A stretch of 64,000 nucleotides of DNA from Lonicera japonica (GCA_021464415.1 JAKCWG010000723.1:124001-188000), one strand, 5' to 3'. Counted from the first letter of the stretch, positions 1 through 11,446 are shown. The notes: generated by a model not told the origin, from the sequence alone. Made by a program: numbers and translations.

Positions 1-359
1 TGGTTCTAATAAAGGTTTTCTCTAAACACCTATAAGAGGGGTAAATTGTTTAGTTTTTTAGATGAAATTTCTCCAAATTTCATTAAAATTGCAATATTTG
101 ACCACAAGTTCAACCACATATCCCTTAAAAATGAGGGGTTTGCTTCTTTGGAGCTACGTCGTATATGTGTATATTTGTGGGTTTATATATATACAATTAG
201 GACGGATATTTTTCTTTTCTTTTTATTTATTTATAATTATTTCCTCAGATCTGAATTTTGTGGTGTTGTTTAAAATATAAATAGCATATTCGCTCTTCAG
301 TTCAATTTTTCTTGTTTGTGTAGGGAAGAAGAAGAGAGGGTTTCTATACATATAGCTCC

Positions 360-1711
360 ATGGGTGACAAAGACGGAGAGGATGATTACCTCTCCAGCCC
401 CCTCAAGATCTATAAAAACGGGGTATATATATATATATTATTATCATCACAAATTCTCTCTTTTTTTTTTCTTTTTCTAAACTGTTTTAACAATGTAATT
501 CTATGGTTTTTTTTTATTATTTATTTATTTACCTTCAAAACACTCACTTTTTTTTGGAGGGGGGGGGGGGGGGGGGGGGGGCGTAACTCTCACATATTCA
601 ATTTTTTTTTTTCCTATTAGTTCTAGATTTCTAGACAACAAAGCTATGTCCAGTTCTGTATTGTTAAAATTAATGTGTACTTGTCTTTATCAACCTCTAT
701 ATATCTATGTATACTTTCTTTGAAAAATTTATAATCTTATTTCATTATTTGTTTACCACCTGAAAACTAACTAAATTATCAATTTATTATGAGCAAAAAT
801 GATTCCAAATATACCAAAACAAAATTCCTTAATTTGGCTTATTATTGTTAGCTTATGTTTTGTGCACAATTAAACTATTAGCTATATCATCACAGCAAGG
901 ATATTTATCACAACTAAAAGTTAGCATTGGAACCAAGGTTCTGACATAGATTTGCTGCTAAATTTGTATCTACTTCTTTGATGAATCACGGTATTCACGT
1001 GAATTTAGATTCTTACCTTGAAAAGTACTTCCGATTAATTCTAAATTAACACTTGTTTGCCATCAATGTTGTGCTCAGGTATGTATTATATTCATAATGT
1101 TGTATTTATGTGGATAAACTTCTTGTCAAAATGTTTTTTGAGAAGTAATTGTTTCATATTTGTCACCCAGTATATCTTAATTTTTTTATTTTTCCAAATT
1201 AAATATCCTTCCTTTTGTTTTGATAGGTTGCTGCATTCTCAAGTGATGTAAAAACTTGTGATACAGAGCTCAAGTCATTGTTCATGGCATTTCAGTCAAT
1301 TATGTCCAAGTATACAAAAGGTATTACAAGAAAAATACACATTACGGACAGCAATAAACTGCCCTAAAAACTCCATAAAACATCCCATATGACTATATGG
1401 GACGGCCTGTTGGCAATATTTTGTTGTCACATTAGGTTGCGTTGCAAAAACATTATGGAATGGCAAATGCTGTTCCAACAGGTAATTTATGGTGAAATGA
1501 ATATTGAGTGCATATTAATGGCTATGTATGTATTTTCATGTGCAGTGATGCCCAGCTGAGTTTGCTAAACATGGTGGTAAAAGAATGGCAACCACTAATT
1601 GGAAGAACCAAATTTGGGTCAACTTTGTTACTGTTGACCATCCAATGCAGAGATTCGTTCACCAGAATTGCAGGAGGGCTGCCACTTTTTACGCACCGTT
1701 TGGCATTCTAA
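360..1711 (+). pseudogene. Alpha1: broken copy of an unrecognised small gene family
   Basis: I do not recognise this family. Exon 1 (360-422) starts at an ATG and encodes an acidic MGDKDGEDDY leader, followed by a GT donor at 423. Exon 2 (1227-1320) follows an AG acceptor, is 94 nt long, and encodes a segment containing CDTELKSLF; its donor GT is at 1321. Exon 3 would start at 1546 after TGCAG. In the phase set by exon 2 it hits TGA at 1557-1559, whereas alpha2 reads through. The alpha1 segment between acceptor and the shared AGTTTGCTAAAC is 4 nt shorter than in alpha2, which explains the frame loss. In another frame the exon stays open to 1711. Identical exon lengths and phases in alpha1 and alpha2 support real exons. 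I infer a pseudogene, or one using a different splice site. Confidence 0.6.
559..581. repeat. Homopolymer run of 23 G
   Basis: Twenty-three consecutive G residues lie in the first intron of alpha1, preceded by a T run. The aligned position in alpha2 (about 28030-28060) has no such run. It may be a true poly-G tract able to form a G-quadruplex, or a sequencing or assembly artefact. Confidence 0.9.
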
Positions 1712-1765
1712 AACGCAATCTAATGGGAATCTAATAAGAATCTCCATGGTGATATCATCGGGAAG
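1676..1765 (-). pseudogene. F-box domain relic, antisense to alpha1
   Basis: The minus strand encodes LPDDITMEILIRFPLDCVL followed by a QTVRKKW-like end, a good match to the N-terminal half of a plant F-box domain (Leu-Pro-Asp-Asp start, hydrophobic heptads, terminal Lys-Lys-Trp). F-box proteins are substrate receptors of SCF ubiquitin ligases. Only the domain is present; the frame stays open from 1819 to 1628 without further recognisable F-box protein sequence. It overlaps the 3' end of alpha1 exon 3 in antisense. A diverged copy sits at the same place in alpha2, so it was duplicated together with the gene. I call it a gene fragment. Confidence 0.6.
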
Positions 1766-2109
1766 AGGTCTAATTTGTAAATTCTGAGTGTAGCATCTTG
1801 TAATCTGGCTTAAATGCATACTTTATAATTGAAGTGTAGCATCTTGTAATCTGACTTGTAGTATCATGTGATTCAAACTCTTAAGAAGATGAATTGTGAG
1901 ACTATGTGAATCCAACTATTTAAAGTTCCTTGAAATGCCTAGCAATAAAAGGATATCAAAATTAGTTTCTATTGGATGGTTGATCCAGACATGACTGAGA
2001 TTGAGACTTGTACTTGTGTCAATGTATATACGTATATAATTAAATATATAAGGGTTAATTACAAGAATATATAGCATATTCTACTACATTTATACTTTGA
2101 TTATCATAC

Positions 2110-2111
<2 letters not shown>

Positions 2112-2148
<37 letters not shown>

Positions 2149-2172
2149 TCTCCCTATCTCTCCCTCTCCCTC
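2112..2172. repeat. CT microsatellite
   Basis: An almost pure TC/CT dinucleotide run degrades at its 3' end into CCCT variants. Confidence 0.95.
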
Positions 2173-2662
2173 CCAATAGCAATCTCACACTTTAGGGATT
2201 TCACAAACACACAATATACATCACAAATTTGTGATTTCACACACAGACAATTTATTTTATGTTCATGCCAATATATAAGTTTCATATATGAATCTTTTTC
2301 CATAAATGATTGTTTATTTTTCTTTCAGATTACACACATACTAAAACTTTGTCAATTTTGGCAAAACGAAAGCACTTAATGTATAAACAAGAAAAATAAA
2401 TGGAACTAATATTGTTCTGAATTAAATCCATTTTTTTAATTTTAGATATTTGTGTAAAGGAATATTTATCAGAATAATAATATCATAAAATATTAAATAA
2501 TTTAATAAAAAAGTGTCTACTTAATTAAACATGTTTGCCTAGACCCTGTATAGCCTAAGGCCGCCACAAAGTTCGATCAATGAAGCTTAATAATTGAGCC
2601 AGCCTTATTTGGTTGAGAATTTGGGTTATTACAAACTGGCATCCATTACTTTATGCATCTTA

Positions 2663-4202
2663 GGGGGGTGTATTCAATTCAGATTTTAAAAGATTCTAAC
2701 TAACTTTTTAAAATCCATGGATTCTGTCAAGTCTATGGATTGTTTTAAATCCTTATAGAATTTGACAGATTTAATGCATGGATTCTTTTGGATTTATGCA
2801 GATTTCAATAAGTCCATGGATTTCTGCAGATTTTAATAAGTTCATCAAAAAAATAAAAAATCAAAAGACAAAAGACAAACAATAAAATAAATTAATTATG
2901 AGTTTAAAGTAACATTATAAAAAATGTAAAGACAATTAACGAAATATATTACAAAAATTCATACTGCTCCATTCAACTATCATTATGATTATCATAACCC
3001 TCTTCATTCTCATTGTTGTCCTCTTAATTTTTATTCTTATTATTTTATAGCCACCTATTTACTTAAAAAACTAAAGGCGACAATTTTTTATGATTTTCTT
3101 ATAGTCATCAATTGAATTTGACACTTGATACTATGTTTTATATGTTATTATTATTTATATTTCATACTAATTATTCAATTCTTAGTATATACATATTCAT
3201 TAATGGATTTAGTGGCATTTGTTAAGCACTACAATCACGTGCAATGCATGTGCATAAAAACTAGTTATAATAAAAAATCAAAGGATAAATAATAAAAGAA
3301 AAATTTTGATTACAAAGTGAATATGAATTATAACATTATTATTCCAGTGTATATCTATTAATTTAAAATTCACGTTTGAACCAAATTGAGTACTTAATGT
3401 TTTTGGGATTTTGGTCGGATTACTATCTGGAGTATTATAAAAGTGTAATAATGCTTACTGTGTTAGTCCATGAAATGAATTGCCAAAAAAAAAAAATATG
3501 TCATGTCCCTAACATTCGCTTACAGTAAAAAATTAACAGTTATATAATACATAATAAGTGAACCGAATTTTACTTTTGTAAACCAACTTTAACTATGGAT
3601 GATTTTATGCACCCACAAAATTAGACTTCTCACCCACAAGTATTTTTTAATGAAATTGACATGAATTGTTTTTAAAAATTTGAACGATAATTAGCGGTCT
3701 AACCATTTAAAATTATGTTAATGCGTAATAGCCACATTAGTAAAAGAGAGAATAAAGACTTTATAGGGATAAAGAACAAATTAATGCGTTCATCATATAA
3801 TAAGACATTTGGATTTTGAGAGAGAGAGGGGAGGGGTGGGGAGGGGGAAGGGGGGAGAGAGAGAATATTGAGTAAAGTTCTTAAAGGAATTATAAATCCA
3901 TCTGAAATCTCTGGGTAAGTGAGAGGATTTCAAGATGGATTTTTATGTATAAAAAAAGCTTTACAATCCATCAAAATCCACCACTAATTAAAATCCTACT
4001 AAGTCATTAGACTTTTGAATACCATAAGATTTAGATGGATTTTTTAAAATCCTAATTGAATACATTAAAATTTTAAAAGATTTTTTAAAATCTCAATTGA
4101 ATACATCATAATTTTAAAAGACTTTTTAAAATCTCAATTGAATACCCATAAACTTTAAAAGTCCATAAAAATCCTATAGAGTCTCAATCCAATACACCCC
4201 CC
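2663..4202. mobile_element. PIF/Harbinger-like DNA transposon, non-autonomous
   Basis: The ends are inverted: the left begins GGGGGGTGTATTCAATTCAG and the reverse complement of the right begins GGGGGGTGTATTGGATTGAG. A TTA trinucleotide flanks both sides (2660-2662 and 4203-4205), the TSD typical of PIF/Harbinger and Tourist elements. The interior (1540 bp) is AT-rich, repeats variants of AAAATCC and TTTAAAAGATTTT near both ends, includes a GA-rich stretch around 3815-3865, and has no transposase ORF. It splits block alpha1; the paralogous block alpha2 has no counterpart. Confidence 0.75.
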
Positions 4203-4610
4203 TTATTCTCTCCATTAGTCTGGGAAAAGAAATTCATTGGAACGATTATTTTAGTTGAATTTAATTGATATTCATTGTAATGGCCGGCTATTGTAGCTGA
4301 TTTTGATGTGTATGCGATGGGTTATTGCACCTCTAGAGTAGTAGGAGTAAATTAGGCACCGCTTACATAAAACAAAAATCACATAATTATTTCTTTAATA
4401 GATGTTGGAAATTACCTAAAATAAAACACTAAATTTATTACCTTAATAAAAGTTAATTCTTACTAAAATTGTAGGCTCAATATCTACCATTGGATAAAAA
4501 AAGGTGTAAAACTAATAGTTTTATAATTGTGTAACTTGAACCATCTTCTATATATGTATATATATATTCCTTTTGTAATCGATGTACATTGACTCTAGTT
4601 GTGTGAAAAA

Positions 4611-5333
4611 AAAGGGTGATTTTGTTTCTTTCCTTCAAATCTTGCCGTTAATCCACCCTTAAATCATGGAAAATTTTAACAAAGTTTCACAATATTACCC
4701 TTTTCAAAATTGACAAGTATATCCACCAATTAAAATTAAATTGTAATTGTATAAATTTAGATTCCATTTTAATTGTATAAATCTTCAAAACCTTCATAAT
4801 CAAAATAAGGTCATTTTATCATTTTGGGTGTTACTAAAAATCTTTGAATTGACATACTTATTCGGGTTGAGGCAAGAATGCAAGTCTACTTTTAGAGTTG
4901 AGAAAGTTACATAGAGAGCGGCAATTTTTTAAAAATAAAACACTAAGAATATGACTAAGTAAATAATCAAAAAACTAATGAACTCCCAGATCAAAGAGCA
5001 AAATAAATCTCCATCTCTAACTGTATTTCTTCAACTTCATGGTGATCATTTTTTCAGTTTTTATTTTTTTATTCCTAGAAAATCACCACGAAGTATTGCC
5101 AATTATTTTTACCAAATGGAAAATATGCATAAAAGATTTATTGGCCTTCGGTGACCAAAAAGAAAAAAAGAAAAAAATTTCGTAGTTAGTGCTAATTAAT
5201 AATGAAAAATATAATTGAGCCAGGATATCCGTATGTAATTCAAGAGGAAGAACCAAAAGGCGTCACCAAAATGGCGTTAAGTAATAAGAGGAAAAATATT
5301 GTTGTTATTGATTATGCAAGATCGTTCTTTTAC
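4611..5333. other. Intergenic, no gene seen
   Basis: AT-rich sequence with no coding frame I can support. The frame open at 5202-5417 on the plus strand is the shadow of the antisense CTP-synthase exon. Confidence 0.6.
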
Positions 5334-5413
5334 CTCTCCACCATTATCCAAGACGAAAATTTCTCCATGCTCAAAAGGGGACATCATTCTGGCATCGATA
5401 TTCAAATAGGGGT
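5334..5413 (-). pseudogene. Orphan exon of CTP synthase
   Basis: Read on the minus strand, this 80-nt segment encodes [20 protein letters not shown] followed by VLDNGGE, closely matching the N-terminal synthetase region of CTP synthase (UTP to CTP with glutamine). The GAC codon for the leading Asp spans the acceptor. The exon is framed by good splice signals: a long pyrimidine tract and CAG at 5416-5414, and GAG followed by a GTAAAA donor at 5333. I found no neighbouring CTP-synthase exon on either side, including the nucleotide-binding start of the protein. So this is a captured or residual exon and not a gene. Its family assignment is from memory of the conserved motif. Confidence 0.7.
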
Positions 5414-5879
5414 CTGAATGAAAAGGAAAAGAAGAGAAAAAAAAAGGTAAGCAATATGCAAAGGTGTTCCTTAAACAAAGCCAAAAAATAAAACAAATTA
5501 TTTCTATAATCCCGTTCCAATACTCTCTTTACCCAAAAAATAAGAGAATAGCAAAACATATATCAGAAAGGGAAATAAAAACAAAAATACCACCCGGTAA
5601 ACACAAAAGCAGAGGGAAAAATCCCGAAGGCGTGGAATTTTTAATGTAAAGAAAATATAACACAAAAAATTATGGAGAGGGAACAAAAAGTATAAAAGAA
5701 GCATAAAATCCCAAAGGCGTGGAATTTTTAATGCTTATTACACCATTTTTGTTTTGGGTGACCTTATTCTAGCGGTGATGGCCTGAAATAACAAAAACCC
5801 AAAAGTTAAAGTTTTGAAGATTTTTGAAATTGTAGGTGTGGTGAAAGAAGGATGAGACAGTGGGAAAGAAGGAGACGGT
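5414..5879. other. Intergenic, short direct repeats
   Basis: No gene is seen. The phrase AAGGCGTGGAATTTTTAATG occurs at about 5627-5646 and again at about 5714-5733, each after an AATCCC-like lead. Confidence 0.6.
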
Positions 5880-5924
5880 GAGAAGAAGAAGAAGAAGAAG
5901 AAGAAGAAGAAGAAGAAGAAAAAG
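5880..5924. repeat. GAA microsatellite (insertion target)
   Basis: AGA/GAA repeats here resume at 8238 on the far side of the solo LTR, so the LTR element landed inside a GAA microsatellite. Confidence 0.9.
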
Positions 5925-8237
5925 TGATAAACGCTTAATATTGTCATTCATACGCTTATTTTCGGAGTTGTTTGACGCATTTATTTCTCTAAAACTACTC
6001 GGTTTGCTAACTTATTTCGCGATTAGCTAGTCTCGTAGCACTTTTGTATTTAACAATGCTTGGAAAGGCACATTTTGTGTTTATTTTGGTATCTTTAGAT
6101 TTCAAGAAATATTGTATTTAATACAATAGTGGAATTTTCCATGGACAAAAGAAATCCAAGAAAGTGGAAGTCTCCGTGTGATTAAAGAGCATCCAAGAAA
6201 GTGGAAGTCTCCATGTCCATGTGATTAAAGAGCATCCAAGATAGTGAAATTCTCCACCAAAAATAAAAAAAAGCATTGTTTATTTTTGGCATCCAACACA
6301 ACTCTCCTATTTATAGTCTTCATTATTGCTTTGGAGAGGGGTCCTTTTATTACTTCTCATTTCTCAATTTATAGAGAGCTTATAATAGTTTTTTCTAGAG
6401 AGAGAAATGCAGTTTACTTTTATAATTCTTGTCTCTCCATTTATAATGGAGTAAATTACTTTGTTAAGGCTAAAAGATGAAATTTGCAATACATTAATTA
6501 TGTAAGTTCAATTCTCATTCCATTGTTAGTATTGTTAAATACTTTTTGAAACCTTCATCATCTTCATTTTTTCAACCATTCATAAGCTAGTAAGATAATT
6601 TTCATATGATGATTTGACTTTGTATGCTTTGTATACATAGATCTCAAGCATTAATGAGAAAATGATATACTTGTGTATTTCTTACTAGCCTATGTCCATT
6701 CTTTCTTTGAATAAGATACTTTTCATTGACAAGCATGATTAGTCTTTGATATTCATGGAAACACCATAAATTTGAGATTTTAATCTATGAATACTTTAAT
6801 GATATGTTGAGTGCTTTATACACTTTATGTGATTTTAAGACTCATCATCTTCTTAGTTAAAGTGTTGCCAAAGAGGATCTTTTAAATTTATGACATAAAC
6901 AACTTTATTAATCATTTTAAGGATTCAATTTGTATTTATCAAATAAGTCTATATAGGACGGTTTGACCTCCACCTAGACCTCCCAATCTTAGACAAATGA
7001 AATATTATGATTTATCGAGCTAAACTCCTTGTAGTTGGCCATTTTTATAATCAAGTCATTTGCCTAGGGAAAACTAACAGTGAGTTCTTAAATGCTTAAT
7101 TTAAATTTATGCCTTTTCTTTTTCTGTATTTTAAGTTTGAATCTTGGTTGATATTATATGGGAACAGGGCCGGCCCTGGGGCAGGGCAGGCAAGGCGACC
7201 GCCCAGGGCTCAAAAATAAGAAGGGGCACCAAATTATTTGTATATGTATATATATATAAAGTATATGTTAAAAAATATTAAATAAATAAAATATCTTTTC
7301 AAAAATCTTTATTTAATTAGGTAACTTTCCAATAAAATGGCGCAAATTTTCAAAGTCAGTCTCTTCATCTAGCTTCACCTATTTTTCATTGACCAAAATT
7401 AAGAAAACCATAGTTATGTCTATTCTTTTATTATTCTTCAATCTTCAGCTCTTCCTTTTGCAATTGCCTATTGCCCTCTTAGCGTCATTTTAGAGCAACT
7501 AAAAGCTTTTTGGAAGATAAAAATGAACATGAAGGTTGAAGATGTAGCATATAGGTGCTTGAATTATCGTTGCATTGGTTTTGAAGACATGTAAACTCGT
7601 ACATTCTGAAATGAAGTTTGTAAGTACTTTCAATTTTTAATTGTAATGTGTTTTTGGTGGAATACAAAGATTAATTGTTTTTTAATATAAAAAAATAATA
7701 TATTTATTTATAAGAAGGATATCATTTTAGAACTTCGCCCAGGGCCTAAAATTGGACAGGACCGGCTCTGTATGGGAATGGGTTGCACTTGCTTCACACC
7801 CTTTGTCACAAGATAAAAATGAGAGATACACTTGTGTTGATATTTGCTTAGACCCTTTCTTTATATGGCATTTATATGGGATTGGGATGCTTTTGCTCCA
7901 CACCATTTTGCTTAGAAATGGGTAAAATATTCAACACTTAAGAATTGCATTGAGAACTTTGAATGAGATTGATTTTACTTAACTTTGCAAAACAAATGAA
8001 TTCTATAATGCCTTTGCCTTTTCTCATCTATTATTACATCATTTTAATTTTAATTGCAAGACATTAAAATCAATCATTAAAATCAACCAATTAAATTCTC
8101 TTAACAAAACCTTGGACTCGTAATCACCACATCGTCTTTCTGACTATCCTTGTGGTTCGACACTTGGACTTACCAAGTAGTATAACTTGACAACCTGCAC
8201 TTGGGTACCTAAGCACGGAAGTATTTTCGGCGTGTCA
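5925..8237 (+). mobile_element. Solo LTR A, Athila-like family of AE2
   Basis: Begins TGATAAACGC and ends GGCGTGTCA, as the LTR of AE2 at 42493-44431 does. Flanking pentamers are AAAAG and AGAAG, one mismatch apart within a GAA repeat. No internal retrotransposon region follows, so it is a solo LTR. A 606-bp hAT element interrupts it at 7165-7770; without it the LTR is about 1.7 kb. It is close to solo LTR C (22495-24208), but carries AAGAGCATCCAAGA-type direct repeats (6185-6250) where AE2 has its palindrome array. Confidence 0.85.
7165..7770. mobile_element. hAT-type non-autonomous transposon
   Basis: Inverted ends are CAGGGCCGGCCCTG on the left and, as reverse complement, CAGAGCCGGTCCTG on the right. 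Perfect 8-bp TSDs TATGGGAA occupy 7157-7164 and 7771-7778. An 8-bp TSD and CAGGG-type termini are characteristic of hAT elements. The 606-bp length and lack of a transposase ORF make it non-autonomous. It is nested in solo LTR A. Confidence 0.9.
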
Positions 8238-8285
8238 AGAAGAAGAAGAAGAAGAAGAAGAAGAAAAAGAATGAGGAGGAGGAGG
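8238..8285. repeat. GAA microsatellite, right half
   Basis: AGA/GAA units continue the repeat at 5880-5924 and grade into GAGGAG. Confidence 0.9.
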
Positions 8286-8372
8286 AAGTTGAGGAAAGAG
8301 TGACGGCGGGAATAAGTATAGACAGTGGGAAAGAACATCGTTAAATTTGAACCGGAAGGGTTAAGGAGTTAA

Positions 8373-8842
8373 TGTGACGCCCTGAGTGATGAGTACTCTC
8401 TTGTGTGGAGGAATGGTAGCTCAAAGGGGGCATCCCACACCGGAAGTTGGGGGATCCTTGGAGACCCATATAAGTAAGAAATGGTCGCTAATTAAGTACG
8501 AGGCCCCTTGGGACCGTGTGTGATCGGTTGCCAGGACAAAACCTTGCGGAAAGGGCTGCTCGGGGGAACCGAGTGGAGCCGCCAAAGAGGACAATATCGC
8601 CGCTGTGTACTCTGATACCGGGACGAGGCCTTTTGGGTAGCTCACTGGCTTCGGATCCCATAAAAACTCCGAAGTTAAGCGAGTAGTGGACCAGAGCAAT
8701 CCCAGGATGGGTGACCCCCTGGGAAGCTGGTCGTGAGCTCCCAGAAACAAAGTCGTGAGGGTAGATGGTCTGGGGCTGAGGCCTGTCTAGGACGCTACCC
8801 AGAGCGGACAATATCGTACTGAGGTGGGATCGAGTCGTTACA
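8373..8842 (+). mobile_element. Cassandra-type solo LTR
   Basis: Begins TGTGACGCCC and ends GAGTCGTTACA. Perfect TSD GTTAA flanks it (8368-8372 and 8843-8847). It contains a 5S rRNA-like core, the hallmark of Cassandra TRIM retrotransposons, whose LTRs carry 5S RNA promoter sequence. At 470 bp it is longer than the copy at 31674-32019 (346 bp). The excess is about 120 bp inserted near 8500-8620 between two ACGAGGCC phrases, and part of it (GGACAATATCG at about 8589) repeats a phrase from the LTR 3' end. Open frames over it are not genes. Confidence 0.9.
8653..8727 (+). other. 5S rRNA-like domain in Cassandra LTR
   Basis: The segment follows the plant 5S rRNA from GGATCCCAT through CTCCGAAGTTAAGCG (A-box region) to GGATGGGTGACC and CTGGGAAG (C-box region). 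The middle is diverged and the true 5S ends are missing, so this is the internal RNA polymerase III promoter part kept by Cassandra and not a functional 5S gene. Confidence 0.85.
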
Positions 8843-8847
8843 GTTAA

Positions 8848-9619
8848 ATTTTGTTTTTATTATTTTACTTCAAAGTTAATTAAAATTTACCCTAGAATCT
8901 AAATTTTTAAAGTGGTTGTACTTATTAATTTAGTGGATATTTTAATATTAAATTATTATTTAAAATAATATTTATAAAATTAAATTCTTAATTTTTTTTG
9001 TTTAGCCACGCTCGCGGATTAACTTAATATGTAATGCGGATTAAATTACCAGCATGGATTAACTAAAGATTTGGTGGATATAAACAAAATCACCCAAAAA
9101 AAAAGTCCTATCAAACTAGAATTGCTATTAAATATAAATAGATCACATAAGAATAACAACAATTATTTTATATTTACACTAATACATTATGACATGGATA
9201 GAAAAGGAAAAAAATCAAAACAAAGTCTAGCACTTACCTAAAACAAAATCACATAATTATTTCTTCAATAGATGCTGGAAGTTATCTAAAATAAAACACT
9301 AGATTTAGCTCAAGCCAAAAGCCAACAAAAAATCAAAGGGTTAGATCAATCTTGCTCATTCCTAAATCAATCATCGAATTATTCCTAACACTTGGATCAA
9401 TTTAGCTCAAGTCAAGATTGATTTAGAAGTCATACTTGATACTTTATGTCACATCCCTCTTATTTCTCTACTTACCATAGCTTGCTTGAGGAGACAATTT
9501 TAACTAACAAATTGATTAGGCTCATATAATATGTTATTTAAATTAGTGGTTGTTTTCCCCATGCTAGAAAGTGAGCAACTCTTGACTTTAAGTAGAGTAC
9601 TAGGAGGAAGATAAAATAT
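8848..9619. other. Intergenic; alpha-tail fragment at 9130-9305
   Basis: No gene is seen. From about 9180 to 9305 the sequence (GGATAGAAAAGG, TCTAGCACTTACCT, AAAACACTA) follows 30370-30490 and 4370-4430, so it is another piece of the alpha block tail. From about 9310 the sequence departs from that alignment and may be the diverged 5' part of LTR B, whose start I could not fix. Confidence 0.5.
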
Positions 9620-9798
9620 ATATCTATGTATAGTATTCATTGTTATATTTTATCTTATATCTTTTATCTCTCTTCATCTCTCAATTTATTGAGAGTATGT
9701 AATTTTCATTAAAGAGAAACAGAATGAAATACACTTCTATAATACTTGTCTTTATATTTATTATGGAGTAAACTTCTTTGCTAAGGTTAAAAATGAAG
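9620..9798 (+). mobile_element. LTR B, 5' piece (interrupted by AE1)
   Basis: The stretch ending TATGGAGTAAACTTCTTTGC followed by TAAGGTTAAAAATGAAG aligns with the interior of LTR C (about 23035-23070) and AE2's LTR (about 43255-43285). It continues at 21711 on the other side of AE1. The start of the LTR is too diverged to place. Confidence 0.6.
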
Positions 9799-11446
9799 TG
9801 ACGCAGTTTAAATAACGCGCTTCGATGTAGCCCAAGTGCAGGCACTTCAAGTTGTAATATAGTCTCGGAAGTCCGAGTGTCGAACCACAGGGATAAGTGA
9901 AAAGGGATGGAATGGATTACGGATTAAAGTGTTTTTTGATTCTTATAAGTTGAAATGGTTGTAGAACAACAGAAATGTAAAACAGTTGTGAAAATTAATA
10001 AGAAAGCACTAAGGTAGGTGGAGGTTAGTTACGATATAAGAGAGACGGTGATCACTAGCTCATACAAAGATTTCAACACAAGGTTTCTCGAGATATGGGA
10101 AATGTTGGTGTATCTCTCAATAGCAAAGGGTGCGACGCTAGGCGACTCATTCCCGGATTGAAGCTATATCAAGAGAGAGACAAACAACATTCCACCAAAG
10201 ACGAGGTTATCATTCCTACCTCTTAGCTACGGGTGTGAAGCAAGGCAACCCATTCCCGATGAAGCTAATCCGAGATAGATATGACAAACTCATCATAAAA
10301 AGATTTAACATAAAGCAAGTGTGGTAATCTCATGATTTAAAGAATGAAAATTAGAAAGTGAATCCTAACAATGAAACGGAATGAAGTTTATGGGATAAAT
10401 TAGTCAACTCATCATTTATCACATATGGTAGAAAATAAAGAGTCTAAGTATCACATAAAGTGTAAGAAGCACTCAATATATCAATAAATGAATCAAAGAT
10501 AAGCTAAACAAATTTATAATCCATCTATGGAGTTTTGAGAACTATTCATAAATTCTATGAAGAGGGAAAAACTCCATGGATGGGGGAAAGAGACTACAAG
10601 CTTTCTAGAACCATATAAATATGTTGTATGTTCATTAACAACCAAGAACTAAATATACAAGGCATGTAAAGTCTTAACTTAAAATGAAAATACCTATAAA
10701 GCTTGAAAATGGAAGAAATGATGAAACGAAGGATTCACAAACATTTATCAAACTTTAAACATGGATTGATCCATTAATCACCAAAAATCATATCGCAATC
10801 AACCTCTGTAACCTTAGTAGGAGACTACTCCATAATAGATGCAAGAACAAATGTTATAGAAGAAGAAATCATTCTTACAAATCAAAAACTTACAATGGAG
10901 AAATGAAGAACAATGAACAAATGGCTCTCTCTTCTCTCTAGATCTTCTAAGTGTTAAAAACTAGATATCTTAGCCTAGAAGCTAAGAATTCTACTATATA
11001 TTAAAAAGGGGCAAAATATCTAAACAAATATCTAAAATAGCTTGAACCACAAAATAGCCCATTTTGGGTGTGAAATGAGTAAGTTGGAAGCCATGATCGA
11101 TCATGGCTTTGCCCATGATCGATCATGAAAGTGTTCTGCCAGAAATTTTGCAAGCCATGATCGATCATGGCTTTGCCCATGATCGATCATGGGTCTGGAA
11201 CTTGTCACTCAGCACATTTGTAAGCTAGTAGGCTTGCTCTTGATCACCACATGCCATGCCATTGTATCCCAAACCTACGAAAACATGGAATACTACAAAA
11301 TATACACCAACTTGGGCCACGTTAGATACAACACTCGCTAAGGCATTAATCTCAAAATAAGTGGATAATTAGGCAGAATTAAAGCAACAAACGCGTCAAG
11401 CGACTCCGGGAAGGAGCTTAGACATGACAATATTATGCGTTTATCA
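9799..11446 (-). repeat. AE1 3' LTR
   Basis: 1648 bp, plus-strand ends TGACGCAG and GCGTTTATCA, so in element orientation it starts TGATAAACGC and ends CTGCGTCA. It matches the right LTR almost throughout. It keeps four GATCGATC palindromes (two pairs), one more than the right LTR. Confidence 0.95.
11091..11192. promoter_or_regulatory. Palindrome array in AE1 3' LTR (two pairs)
   Basis: Four copies of CCATGATCGATCATGG or a one-base variant, with symmetry centres at 11098, 11120, 11162 and 11184. Spacings are therefore 22, 42 and 22 bp. In element orientation the first centre is 262 bp from the LTR 5' end, i.e. in the expected U3 part. A regulatory role is inference. Confidence 0.6.

Larger units (their letters stand above)
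1..4610. repeat. Duplicated block alpha1
   Basis: This stretch aligns by eye, with interruptions, to about 27440-30600. Shared landmarks are the start-codon exon, a 94-nt second exon, the intron between exons 2 and 3, an antisense F-box relic, and the tail around 4280-4600 (the paralogue is at 30070-30600). The block is cut by the left window edge and interrupted by the Harbinger-like insertion at 2663-4202. A third, short copy of the tail lies at 9130-9305. The duplication is seen directly; its mechanism is not. Confidence 0.75.

Noticed and set aside
5202..5417. A 71-codon plus-strand gene
   Set aside because: The antisense strand holds a much better explanation, a CTP-synthase exon with splice sites.
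8653..8727. A functional 5S rRNA gene
   Set aside because: Only the core is present, with a diverged middle and no true 5S ends; the TSD-flanked Cassandra LTR explains it.
8421..8811. Two overlapping minus-strand open frames of more than 100 codons
   Set aside because: They lie on the antisense strand of a Cassandra LTR and translate its 5S-like and LTR sequence; no protein family is recognisable.
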